Assembly: GCA_028753945.1 (NCBI GenBank)
Contig: JAPNXP010000005.1
Location: 4,712,001 to 4,776,000, forward strand
DNA length: 64,000 nt
Direction of reading: 5' to 3'
Origin: Hexactinellida sp. DTS-2022
Taxonomy: Eukaryota > Porifera > Hexactinellida
The notes beneath the pieces are model-generated. The model saw only the letters and a list, made by a program, of their open reading frames with translations, did no database searches and was not told where the DNA came from. Shown one piece after another: positions 19,901 to 40,100 of this stretch. The position numbers and the translations under genes are program-made. Each line of letters begins with the position of its first letter. Within the stretch, counting starts at the first letter, position 1.

Positions 19901-22150
19901 GAAGCTTAATGTAGCATCTGATACCCCCTCATTATCTGTGTTATCAGGTCGCAGTCCTAATTCAATGAAGTTAGTATCTTCAGCTAAGTTAGATAAGTTA
20001 GTCAGGGACTTAACGCGTTTGACAGTTATATGAGCTAGTATGTCGTCACGAGTTTCCTTGAGTCTCTCCTTGAAACTTAGATTTTGACTCCAATCATTAC
20101 TCAGTTCTGTAATAGAAATATCAGTTTTTTCAATAAAGTCTGTCGACATTTCTTTCCCTTCAAATGGTTTGTTTCTTAACGCTTTTAATAAACTAGTTTT
20201 CCCAACCCCCTCTGATCCTACAACCATGAGTCTGAAAAATTTAATATTTTGACTGCCTTCATTACAAGCCAATTGGTACTGGGCCACGAAATCCTCTCCT
20301 CTATTGAGTATCTCCTGTGGTATAGTTTGGTTCGAAATGAATTCTATTTGCGGAAAATCTGACTCGAGTATTATAATTTGTGTTGTGCTTATTGAGTTGT
20401 TGCTTAAGTCTAATTTGCGTAGAAACGATAAGTGCTGTTGGAATGAGTTTCGGATTATAGGGACTGATGAGTCAGTGAGTTTATTACTCTGTAAGTTAAT
20501 GTATTGAATAGCGGAGTTCAAATTTAAATTCGTGAGCAGTAAGTATAGAATTTTATCTGTTATTGAGCAGTTTGTTAGACTAAGCGAAGTAAATACACTA
20601 AACTTTTTAAGAAAGAATGAAATACCTCTTAATAACCAACCTTCCATTGGATAATCTGATAACTGAATAGTATTATCAGGGAAAAGAGTCAACAACTTTT
20701 CCGGTGGTACAAACACTATCTCAACCATAATATTAAGCACAAGAGCGAATGCTCTAATTGAGGTGTGAATAGTCGGTAAATAGAACTTGAAAACATCTTC
20801 ACCAGATTCGTTTATTAACATTGCTTTACTACAGCCTAGAATGAAGTAGTGAGGAGGAATGGATTTCTGCAAAAAAGGCAGAATTAAGTCAAATCTCTCA
20901 ACTGGTTGTTTTCTTGCATCTTTTTTCGTGTGCATTGACGCGAGGAATTCTTGTACAATCAAGCTAATGAAAGTGTATTGTGGTTTCCATTCGTTGTTAA
21001 TCAGTGTGTATGTAGTGCAGTATAGACCAAGTCCGTCAGGGGAAAAGCGCTCATGGAAAGTTGGCAAATCTTCTGAAATAGTGTGGACTGAGTTCACTAG
21101 ACTATCGTAAGCGCTTTTGTACAAATGACATAGAGATTCGTATTTCCAAGTCGATACAATATTTAGACTTAAAATGTTCAATTGATGTGACTTTATGTCG
21201 CCTGTTAAATAGTGATTCACTTGTTGGTTGATTATTTGCACGAGAATATATCTCATTATGTAGTCAACAGATAGGGACTGGTCTAATTCCTCAATAGACA
21301 GGAGCTTAATAATAGTAAACGCGATCAGAGGGAATCGTGCTAGATGTCGGAGATCTGGAAATAAGCTTAAAAACGTGAAAAATAACTGGGAGCCTTGAAG
21401 TAGCTTAGTCGAGGATTTTGTGAAATATTCCATACAGTTTTTGCTTGAAAATCCCAGCACTTCGAGTTGTGTGTAATTCTCATAAGTGGTTTTGAGTTCG
21501 TTATAAAACTGTACACAAGGGCGAGAGAGAAGCAGGATAGAAGATTTTGAGAGAAATTTTCTACCAACAATCTGGTGCAAGGGATTATTAGGAACATAGC
21601 GAAGTAATACGTCATAAGCGTCGATAATAAATATTATATCTTTCCCGTCTCCTAATAGCAGGTGCTCGAAGTAATTAATATAACTAGGATTATCCTTGTG
21701 AGATAGGGAATATACTATTGTGAGAATATCCTTAGCGGATTTAACTTCTGGGAGTTCACAATCTACGTATATCAACATAGTCTTGCCTTCGTTAACCAAG
21801 TCATTAGCCCAAATAGAAGATATGCTACGGGCAAGCCAGGTTTTCCCTGTTCCGATCTGCCCGATAGCTAGATACAACTGGGATTGCTTTCTCAATATAG
21901 CTTCCTCTAAGGTAAATATATTCTCGCGTTCTCTGTCTAGAATAGAGTTGGCATAGGTTGGGTTGCTGGGTAGAATAATACGCATATTCGGTAATGGATT
22001 TTCTATTATGGTTAATGGAGTGTAAATATCGTTGATATTAAATTTGTATTTCGATCTGAGGTTTATTCTAATCTTTGAGTTTGTATGAATGTAGTGTCTG
22101 CTTAGCACGTGCCATGCTTCCAAACGTGTTGTGTCGATAGAGCCAGACAT
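16928..22150 (-). CDS. NACHT-LRR-Roc-COR-CARD-caspase protein, intronless
   Basis: This is one uninterrupted frame of about 1,740 codons. Numbering here counts from the in-frame GTG at 22153; the first ATG is at 22150. NACHT: Walker A GQIGTGKT (98-105), Walker B IIFIIDAYD (173-181). Leucine-rich repeats lie at about 518-600 (LSLTNCSITD, YINLQSNKLTD, LRKLDLSNNSIS). Roc GTPase: P-loop GSEGVGKT (646-653), a ~200-residue acidic/Pro-rich insert, DLAGQ (861-865), TKAD (951-954) and SAK (about 992). A COR-like region spans about 1010-1290. A CARD-like death fold lies at about 1372-1455. Caspase: catalytic-His motif SHG (1557-1559), catalytic-Cys motif QACRG (1600-1604), p10 region GYVSYRY (about 1675). 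All key nucleotide-binding and protease residues are present, so an active sensor-GTPase-protease is plausible. An immune or cell-death role is inferred from the domains only. Confidence 0.9.
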   Translation of the reverse strand: MSGSIDTTRLEAWHVLSRHYIHTNSKIRINLRSKYKFNINDIYTPLTIIENPLPNMRIILPSNPTYANSILDRERENIFTLEEAILRKQSQLYLAIGQIGTGKTWLARSISSIWANDLVNEGKTMLIYVDCELPEVKSAKDILTIVYSLSHKDNPSYINYFEHLLLGDGKDIIFIIDAYDVLLRYVPNNPLHQIVGRKFLSKSSILLLSRPCVQFYNELKTTYENYTQLEVLGFSSKNCMEYFTKSSTKLLQGSQLFFTFLSLFPDLRHLARFPLIAFTIIKLLSIEELDQSLSVDYIMRYILVQIINQQVNHYLTGDIKSHQLNILSLNIVSTWKYESLCHLYKSAYDSLVNSVHTISEDLPTFHERFSPDGLGLYCTTYTLINNEWKPQYTFISLIVQEFLASMHTKKDARKQPVERFDLILPFLQKSIPPHYFILGCSKAMLINESGEDVFKFYLPTIHTSIRAFALVLNIMVEIVFVPPEKLLTLFPDNTIQLSDYPMEGWLLRGISFFLKKFSVFTSLSLTNCSITDKILYLLLTNLNLNSAIQYINLQSNKLTDSSVPIIRNSFQQHLSFLRKLDLSNNSISTTQIIILESDFPQIEFISNQTIPQEILNRGEDFVAQYQLACNEGSQNIKFFRLMVVGSEGVGKTSLLKALRNKPFEGKEMSTDFIEKTDISITELSNDWSQNLSFKERLKETRDDILAHITVKRVKSLTNLSNLAEDTNFIELGLRPDNTDNEGVSDATLSFLNLEPEPELSDITPTNEPLLEAKQEFKITQPPIEHQLEEPTNTPPISTEDLSLLPTIQIDPEPSEYINNTVDPPIPASFAQLANLPLKSIQDHWSNQRALLPIEFFTVWDLAGQSYFFCMHSLFLTPRAVYILPVDLSVNLLEPVVHRERETGRLDRREIKGKVTHLDIIQYWIMTIYSVAKSTAAEVYECKSRIIVVFTKADLVDNPIEKAAGNFKLITNSLFRKSNCLCIVDKNYHIVSAKDRSIQGFDSLRESIHTNADEIGFNHALPVRWLDFALNILSSTNPVLGKAEITKIAENTRCSQDYTEILQLFHSIGVFFFRKNILVKSLQSLLDIIFHVVSPMNCLNLIQSIPKISKSKSKQSSFRQDIEKAQSMAILTGNILNAILERNNLTEVKAEITQLLEEFGVLLFNYGHGKNTEHFIPYLFKEDISTIYQPDPTDQIIYLYFPDYQIPTSFYFALLSLCLNRCSEYSHHKGKRVDKNDPKLAFDCVKFQWETNLSCILDFTEHQPYIRVIFQDIEYSDTYIRSKMFSLLFTLQKWIIQIQRDLILSGKLAKIVLNCPCNSFSRTLKPCVYFETFLKQSGHESHFYCKVKQTYFAWRFFNKLLPFKQIPQEFGLSFIDKYREHIVQNLNLNLMLESLFEEGLINGEELSQIYLLERKEKVETVLNNLPNKGKDWADKFYKLLKSKGTENRDICSLFKSYIVETLFVEIPVGEDLDFGRYPILNNPCGICLIIHNENFDDNSKRRGSHIDFLNLKQTFENMNFLIYSYEDLSKVEIRKYITEIRSMDHSAFDTFFCIVMSHGDEEECILTRDMKAIKKETILNSFTADACPSLAGKPKVFIFQACRGHRQDQGLNMLVDSSPDTPIQDEISVQTDDMSEIPSSAEKFVDAPPPPRARQEVKKVANFADFYIAQATVKGYVSYRYVSKGSVFISALCSVLKSARYHHHLVDMMIEVRRQVSMVDVKNNVQCPEATDTFTKQLYLF

Positions 22151-22472
22151 CACTATCTGTAACTAATGCAATGTATATAATTATTGAATATAAATAAAGT
22201 ACATATAAACACACTAAACTATAAGCCAATTTGGATTTGCAATAATATGATTTAACTCGCTTACATGGTATATGGACTTCCCTAGAGGCAAACAAATCCA
22301 AAATTTATATATCTTTAAGAGCGTGTCGAGCTTCTCAATATAACAATGCATTGTATCAGTTGGTTCAGAGGCCCGAAGTTGCTTTAATAATTTAGGATAA
22401 AGTCTTTAGTAATTGTTTATCTAAGTGATTAGAAATAATTAATTTCGCTATGAAAACAGAAATGAAATAAAA

Positions 22473-24023
22473 CTAAGGAGTATAATATGCAGAATCTGAT
22501 TCCAAACTTAAATCCAGATTTTGTTTAGATTCCTCCAATTCCGGGATCCCTGTAGGAGGCCCGGTCGCTTTAAATCTCCTCAGAAAGAAGAGCCGCTCTA
22601 TTTCCTGTTTAACCAGACACTGGTCTGATATGTAGCAGTAAGCAGCTAGATCCTCTTGAACAAAGAACTTGGTATGTTTGGCTAGAGGAACAGCTACTAA
22701 TTCCACATCTTCTGTTATCGCTATCTCCTCACAATCCTCTGTGAGATCTCTTGAGAAATCTAATACAAACTGGGATTCATCTTCCTCAATAGTATTATTA
22801 GCTACATAATCAGATACAGTTATACTACCCAGTTTTGATACACACTCCATAGAGTAATCAGCACCTGTCATTTGTACTAGGATAATCTTAGCTGTAGCTG
22901 TATAGGAGTTTGTAGCATCTAACGTGTGGATAACTAATGCTTTATAGCAACACAATACGATATTGGTATGAAAACTTTCCTTCAGTTTGTTTGTATCGAA
23001 ATGCAACTGTATCCACCATGGCTTCCTATGGTCCCATTCCTGTGTAATAACAATCTCAAACTCGCTACTGCTCAACTCAGTTAGACCTGTGTAGAGACAC
23101 TCCCACATCAAATGTTCATCTTTGTTGCAGGGATAGTCGAGAAATGACATTGTTACCGATATTATAAATCTAGTAGTTTCCTCGCTAATACCACATTCCT
23201 GGCATAGAATAACCATTAGATAGTTTGAAGGGTCAATGCAATGTATTTTAATCAGTGTAGTAATCAGTTGTTCTTTGTTATACAAGTCAGATTCATAATT
23301 GGATAGAAGTATGTAGAATTCTGCTAGAGTAACCAAGGCATTGAGATCGTTCTCATTGCTCTCTGCGTTAATTATCGCGAAATTTAACGCTCCCTTAAAA
23401 TCATTTTTTTCTTCAACTAGTAGCTTCATATGTAGATATAGAGGTACGTCCCAAACACCTTTGTTACCATAAATCCCATCGAATAATTTCAGAGTGTCTT
23501 TCAGTTGTTGTTGGTGTATATTAGATTGTCCAATTTTAATTCCCTCCCTTAACTGTTCTGATTCTAATAACTTCTCTCTCTGCAAGAGAATATAATGTGT
23601 TATCGCTGCATAAGTTTTCAACAGAGGCGAGTTAACAACAGAGTTCTTTTCAAGGTATTTAACTGAACAGCTACCAGCTTCTTTCCAGCACTCATTACTC
23701 ATGTAGTACATTGTGCGTTCAATCGAAAGAGGGATATATGCTGGGCTCTCAATGAAACTCGATTTCCGTTCAATTCTAACCAAGATCATATCAATTATTT
23801 TCTTAGGAAAATCGTTGTACATTGTAGACAATAGGACACAAGAACGAACTAGCTCACGGGCAGAACTGAATAGTATTATTAGATAGGCAGTAGCGTCCAA
23901 TAGGAACTTGAAATCGTGGTTTAACAGAGCTTGTTTTATTTCCTCGACAAGGGCCAGAGAGACTGAGTGCTCGTTCGAGCGGAATATACGGTAACCATAT
24001 CGTGTTTGGTAGCGTCTAATCAT
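22473..24023 (-). CDS. TAF1A: TAF1A-like subunit of the Pol I factor SL1/TIF-IB
   Basis: By family this is part of the selectivity factor that recruits RNA polymerase I to rDNA promoters. This intronless gene gives 516 residues, somewhat longer than human TAF1A (about 450). It is all-helical and TPR-like. Diagnostic matches are QALLNHDFKFLLDATAYL near the N terminus, GNKGVWDVPLYLHMKLLVEE, IDPSNYLMVILC, and the best signature QEWDHRKPWWIQLHF followed by CYKALVIH. The C-terminal ~100 residues are acidic and lineage-specific. A TTTCAG ends 12 nt before the ATG. It starts 563 bp from the myosin stop, and its own stop is 322 bp from the NLR start. Confidence 0.8.
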   Translation of the reverse strand: MIRRYQTRYGYRIFRSNEHSVSLALVEEIKQALLNHDFKFLLDATAYLIILFSSARELVRSCVLLSTMYNDFPKKIIDMILVRIERKSSFIESPAYIPLSIERTMYYMSNECWKEAGSCSVKYLEKNSVVNSPLLKTYAAITHYILLQREKLLESEQLREGIKIGQSNIHQQQLKDTLKLFDGIYGNKGVWDVPLYLHMKLLVEEKNDFKGALNFAIINAESNENDLNALVTLAEFYILLSNYESDLYNKEQLITTLIKIHCIDPSNYLMVILCQECGISEETTRFIISVTMSFLDYPCNKDEHLMWECLYTGLTELSSSEFEIVITQEWDHRKPWWIQLHFDTNKLKESFHTNIVLCCYKALVIHTLDATNSYTATAKIILVQMTGADYSMECVSKLGSITVSDYVANNTIEEDESQFVLDFSRDLTEDCEEIAITEDVELVAVPLAKHTKFFVQEDLAAYCYISDQCLVKQEIERLFFLRRFKATGPPTGIPELEESKQNLDLSLESDSAYYTP

Positions 24024-24317
24024 AGGTATAAATGTCTGAAACTAAGTAATACTATAACTGGTGGAGTTAACTTATTTATTAGTAGACTCGTTAAAACAAA
24101 TACAAGGGGACCGTCGAAATGTGTTCGTACAAGTATTAACCGGAGTCAATTGCATGCTTTTGTATATGCAAGGAAAATTAACCTTGTATTCCTATCTCTC
24201 CTTATCCGTGTTTGTAAATATTCGCCGCTAATGTATATGTTCTTTGTTAGATTTCATTAAACTACTGTATGTAATTATAATTCATATTTACAGTTTATTA
24301 TAGAGTAAATTAATAGC

Positions 24318-24344
<27 letters not shown>
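24318..24344. repeat. (AG)n microsatellite
   Basis: About thirteen AG dinucleotides in a row, in the spacer between the 3' end of the myosin gene and TAF1A. The rest of 24030-24570 holds a degenerate MITE (about 24083-24235) and no gene. Confidence 0.9.
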
Positions 24345-24348
<4 letters not shown>

Positions 24349-24578
24349 TTTATAGACATTTTCGAACTCGTTTAGTGGGCTAGAATACATATTAAATAAT
24401 ACCATTCAATTTAATACAATATATAAGTGTCAGATATGTATAATATCATTGTCTAATTCAAAACTATAATATACAAACACTCGAAAAGAAAAATAAACAA
24501 ACATACACTATATGTCCATTTTATAATCTAAGTACACACATTTGTAGACCCAGTTGTGTTGCGTAGTTGCTATCCAAT

Positions 24579-34969
<10,391 letters not shown>

Positions 34970-35530
34970 TTGAATTCAATAAATGTGTGTTATGTTTTGT
35001 AGTATTAATTCAATATAATATATTAAACAAGTGTCTCCTCATAGATTATTCTTATGCTAATCTGTAATAAATGAGTGAAAATAAGTCATTATACAAAAGT
35101 GTATTAGAAAAGTTAATTTCAGAATAAGGATATGGTTGTATGTAATTTGCAAGTTGGTTTGTTCAACAGTAAACAGATTTTCAAATAAAATGGTTAGCTA
35201 CCCTGCAAAATGTAGGATGCCATGTGTCCAAATATGATCCTTTGAATTAATATTATCTATACCGACATACGGTGTAAACTATGCCTACTGTACAATGGAT
35301 TGGATGTCTCTCAGAGCGAATGAATCTCTTCAAATTCTTTTGAAAGTAAATGGTTTTAAGACCCACATTAGGCGAAATTTTTATGATTCTGATTACTTCA
35401 ATATGACAGATGCAGTAATCGCTTTACCGTTTATGGGTACACCTATAATGAAATTGGATGAGTAATATAGGTTCCTAGCCTAGTTTCTAATGCACTTTGC
35501 TTATCTGGGTTTCGAAAAGGAGAAACTTAA

Positions 35531-35912
35531 TTACATTATTATAGGAAGTTAACACGATTTGGAGCAAAACATTCTCAAACACATGAAATTAACACGATTG
35601 AGGTGAAAAACATTTAGATACACGAAATTAACGCGAAAAAGTATTAGAAAAGTATTAAAGATTATTCATTTCCTTATCAAATACTATTTATTGGCTTCGA
35701 ATGATTGAAAGACATTGAACCTGTCATACCCATTTGCACATCGGAAAATCATTTACTTATCCACCGATCATCGGCGGATAAGTAAACTCATCGGAAAATA
35801 TGTAGCTTACAATTTTGCATATCCATTAACTGTCCTGGAAATTAACAACGCTCAAGAAAATTAACGCGATTTGGAGCAATTCGCGTTAATTTCCTATAAT
35901 AAGGTAATTTAA
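35531..35912. mobile_element. Inverted-repeat element with TATAGGAARTTAACRCG ends
   Basis: The left end TATTATAGGAAGTTAACACGATTTGG is mirrored by CGCGTTAATTTCCTATAATAAGG at the right. Inside are several AAATTAACRCGA repeats and a small hairpin around ACCGATCATCGGCGG. It lies between SURF6 and the 5' end of the myosin gene. Otherwise 34970-35976 holds only a 56-codon plus-strand frame (35295-35465) that I cannot assign. Confidence 0.6.
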
Positions 35913-35976
35913 ATTCTCAAATCAAATCAAACGATGATGCGTATAATATAAATTACTACTGCTAAATGAAATTTCA

Positions 35977-36720
35977 TCATTTATTCTTTCTCTTTTTAAT
36001 TCTGTTTTGTAGCTTAAGATCCTTCCTCTCCTTAATGTGTGTTCGTCTCTTCACCTGTTTATCCTTAATCCGCTTCTCTTGCAAGTTGAGACGATCACTC
36101 AATCGCTTTCTACTATCCTTCTTCCTATTTTGTACCTGTTTCCAAGACTTGTGTAGCTTCTTAACATCGTCTTTCTGTTTCTTTCCCTCCACTTTACTCA
36201 TGGCACTGCTCCATTGTTCTGTCTCTATCGCTGCATCCGCTTTAACCAAATCGAGACTCTTTAGTTGTCGCTGTTTCTTCTCAGCTTGTATGAACATTTT
36301 TGGGTAATTCTTCTTTCTAGGAATGACTTCAGATAAATCTATATTACTTTTGAATGTCAGTTGACTGAATTGGACTTCTCCAATGCCATCAGTAGAAGCG
36401 AGCTTCTTTGCAGTTTTTGGAGTCTTTTTGTGTTTCTTTGTTTTGGGTACACTTTTTGGAGATTCCTTCTGTCTCGGCTCGCGTTTTTCAATAGCACGTG
36501 ACCCTCTCAGTTCTGATAGTTTAGACTGATATTTCTCCCATAGCTCATCAGGAGCAAGTTTTACAGCATTTGTGCTAGTCCCATTCGTGTTACAATTCGG
36601 TTGTTTGTTTGTGTTTACTGCTGTGTCACTCTCAGGAGATTCATCGCGTAATTTCGGCAGTGGAATTAGAGTTAGGAGATTAGTAAAATATGCGAAATGT
36701 TTGTCCAAATTAACAGCCAT
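35977..36720 (-). CDS. SURF6: SURF6-like nucleolar ribosome-biogenesis protein
   Basis: By family it is a nucleolar RNA/DNA-binding protein of pre-rRNA processing. This intronless gene gives 247 residues (human 361), so the N-terminal linker is short. It is very Lys-rich. Conserved elements are VQFSQLTFKSN in the centre and the C-terminal family block QWSSAMSKVEGKKQKDDVKKL followed by KSWKQVQNRKKDSRKRLSDR and a basic tail. TATAG lies 16 nt before the ATG. Identity rests on this C-terminal block. Confidence 0.85.
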   Translation of the reverse strand: MAVNLDKHFAYFTNLLTLIPLPKLRDESPESDTAVNTNKQPNCNTNGTSTNAVKLAPDELWEKYQSKLSELRGSRAIEKREPRQKESPKSVPKTKKHKKTPKTAKKLASTDGIGEVQFSQLTFKSNIDLSEVIPRKKNYPKMFIQAEKKQRQLKSLDLVKADAAIETEQWSSAMSKVEGKKQKDDVKKLHKSWKQVQNRKKDSRKRLSDRLNLQEKRIKDKQVKRRTHIKERKDLKLQNRIKKRKNK

Positions 36721-37142
36721 TTATTGTAAGTAATAGCTATAGCTACATATAAAGTAATCAGAATTCTTTGAAAATCCTGTTGAAAATTATTTTTCGAAAT
36801 TTGCTTAAAGTAGTCAAGAATCAATTCACTAGTATGACACTGGTTAGTTTAATGTGCGTATAATTACGTGTACCACTAATTGACAAGGACAATAATTACA
36901 GTGATAAGGACACAAAGTGTTGCATACACGTACACCTACTTAAAAACCACAATACATAGAGGCATTAACTACCATTAAAATGTGCAGAACGGTAGTATCA
37001 ATATTTAACACAGTTGATATTCAAAGAAAACAAAATTTTCTTCATAATGGCCACAAGATAGGATATAATTCGAAGTTGCCAAATATCTGTTGTGAGATAG
37101 TGTTGATATTTCTGTTCTGATTTACATAAATGATAGCCGAGA

Positions 37143-40100
37143 TTACATAAATTTAGGTTTTTTACTGATGGTCACCTCCATTGGCATTTCATCATAGTTG
37201 AGAGAGTTAGCTCGCTTGCGGTTTTGATCACTTATCTGTACAGCCGGTAATCCGTGTCCCTGAGGCCTAGAAGGCTTCTGTAGATTGTAGCCACAGTTGG
37301 GACAAGGGGAAGAAGGTTGGGAACACTTTTGCTCGTCATAATCTCCAGAAGCAGAAAGCGGTCTCTCAGGGTACTGCTGTGATTCTTTTTTAAATTTCCT
37401 GAATTTCTTGCTTTTGCTAACTATATCTCGCTTCTCTACTATTTTCCCGTACTCGATCCCCTGTTCGATTCCTCGTCCGTATATATTAATGGCCTCTAAA
37501 TAACAGATAAAGCATATAATAAATCTAATTTATAATCACAGTTAATGGAACTAATAAATCTAATATTAATAATTGATTTAAGAAAGTACAAACAATTAGT
37601 ATTGGTAATTAATCAACACCTAATTTCCTCCATAACGACATTACTTGGCAATTGGTATTTCGGAATGAGATTTGACTTAAGCTTGAAGCTACTATCGATT
37701 AGCATAAACCCCTTCAACACCTGTATATTTGGAGACACAATTTCAATAGGAAGGTTGTCCAGAATAGGCATTAAATTGTATCCATTCTCGAACAGTTTGT
37801 TCATTAAATTAACGAAGAAAGGGTCATACAATAGTTTATTGATTTTCTCGAATACACTCTTGATATTACCCAGGATTGGATTAACGGAAAGCAGATGCAA
37901 ATCATGATGGAACCCAAGCACTTTAAGCTTTATAAACAGTTCATCTTTTTCGTCCGTAATATAAACGTTAGACGTAATATGAGTCGCTAAATTCAGTTTC
38001 ATTACAGGAATAAATTTGTTCGATTCATTAACTTTTATGTCCATTGTTAAATTCAGTGATATCCCAGTGACGTCATTATAGAAACCGAGTGAGGGAGCAG
38101 AACATGCGGAGACTGTAATTGTTAAGTTTCTATTTGGGTAGTAACGGTAGAGGGGCGGAAGAATGTATTCAAAGAAGTTGGTGTTTAATAAATGCAATAA
38201 TTTGTCAGTTAATGCGGATGGTTTTAGCGTGTATGGTGATACAATTAAAGTTAACAAACCAGCCTTGTAGTAAGACCATAGTGCGGAGTTAATTGTATAG
38301 TTAGATACGTATACGTATAGCATGTTATTCAGGCTGTTTGGTAGTGAGGGAAAAGTAGCGGGTAAATGCGGGTAAATAGCATTGTTTTGAGGTAGGCTAA
38401 TTGTACCGTTACACTGTAACTCTATGTAGTTGTTTGTATAGACAGGGTCATGAACTAAACGCAGGTCAAATGTTCCTATTTCAAATTTCAGGCGTAAGTT
38501 GATTGAGCTAAGTGTTTGCTTTATTACAGATGGCAAATTATTTCGGAATTCCTTTACAATCAAGTTCTTTCCCCAAGAAACAAGCAAATCGATTATATTC
38601 AGTAACCAAATATCTGGGGAGTTGCCTATAAACTTGATTCCCAATTTCCCAACACTAATTTCAGACTTGAGGCTATCGGTTTCCAACTCCAAATACCCAG
38701 TTGAATTCCGCTTTATTCTGAATGAAATGGAACAGTCTAGATTTACCATATCAAGAAGGACAGTTGGGTTTGCACTAACATGAATAGGGACAACAGCGAC
38801 GAACATTTCCCCACTTATAATGGCTTCTGTTTGGAGGTTAATTGATGTTTTCAAGACAATACTCAATCCTGATTTATTACTTGGCAGAATAGAAAATTCA
38901 CTGAGATTCAGTGAATTAATCTTAATTTTGTGAAGAGAAACATTCAGGTCATAGTCGATAACTTTGTGCTCTTCTTTAAGCTGGAAAGGACCCACATCAG
39001 GGATTTGTATAGACGGAGCACATTTAGCTAATTCCTCTGCGATTCTAGATATCTCAATGAATCCATTTTTTGTGAGAATTAACCCCAAACCTGTCTGTCC
39101 ATTTAAAGGGTGAACGACAGTTAAACAGAAGGAAAGCGAAAAAAGAATAAAACACTTGTACATTTCAAGTTAATTATAATTAGATTTAATTATAATTAAG
39201 ATATCCATTAAGATTGCTATATATAATCAGTGTGTTCCTATAGTCTGTGTGGAGCAGTTTTCAATTACACAATTGAACTCGTGGTATGTCTGAAATCGAC
39301 AAAGTCAAATCATGTGGTTGAACTATTACACATTCTTATAACCCATAAATATATCCATGCAGTTATTTAAAATATAAAATACGAACAAACCTTCATAGAA
39401 AGAAGTCAGTGAGCTAGCAGTTTGATGGAATAGCGGCCATAGATGGAGCGATTCTTGTATGTCATTAGGAGTTCTTTTCCTCTCCTCTAAATAAATAGAT
39501 TTATTAATTAAATATTTAAATAACTTGAAGTATAATGCAGTATTGTCACCCAATTTTTTTTTTTAAAACACTTTTAATTAAACCTGTTGGTTTGACAATT
39601 GTTTTTTGGGAAAAACTGTTTTAATCGACATTGTAATCAAGCTTTCATCCAGGCAAAATTTTATGCGGGCCTAGATTAAGTTTGAGCTCCTCACGCGCGC
39701 ATAAAATACTTAATTTCTATTACTTCCATGTGAGAATCTCTCGATTTTCGCGCGCCTAGAAAAGTTTCCTTTCAAAATTTCTGGATGAAACCCTTACTGT
39801 AATAACGGCGTATATACCTGCTACAAGCGAGGACAGATTAGTCGCCACTCGTTGGAAGCTGGTCCAGAGGTTCCGAATTGCCGCTTCCTTCATAGAGCTC
39901 AGCTGCTGCCGTTCGTAATCTTCCTGCTGAGTGCTGGTAGACACGTCGCTCTGTTCGATTAAAGCGTTTGAAGACTGAGATTCTAGCTCTGTAGAGAAGG
40001 CAGGGAATCCCTGTGTAATGTTCTCAGTCGCTTGTGTTAAATTTACGTTATTAAATGGGTGGATAGATTGGAAATCGAATAAGTGCGGCATTTGTATGTC

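Noticed and set aside
35295-35465. 56-codon plus-strand frame upstream of the myosin gene
   Set aside because: Short, no domain, beside an inverted-repeat element; not supportable as a gene.
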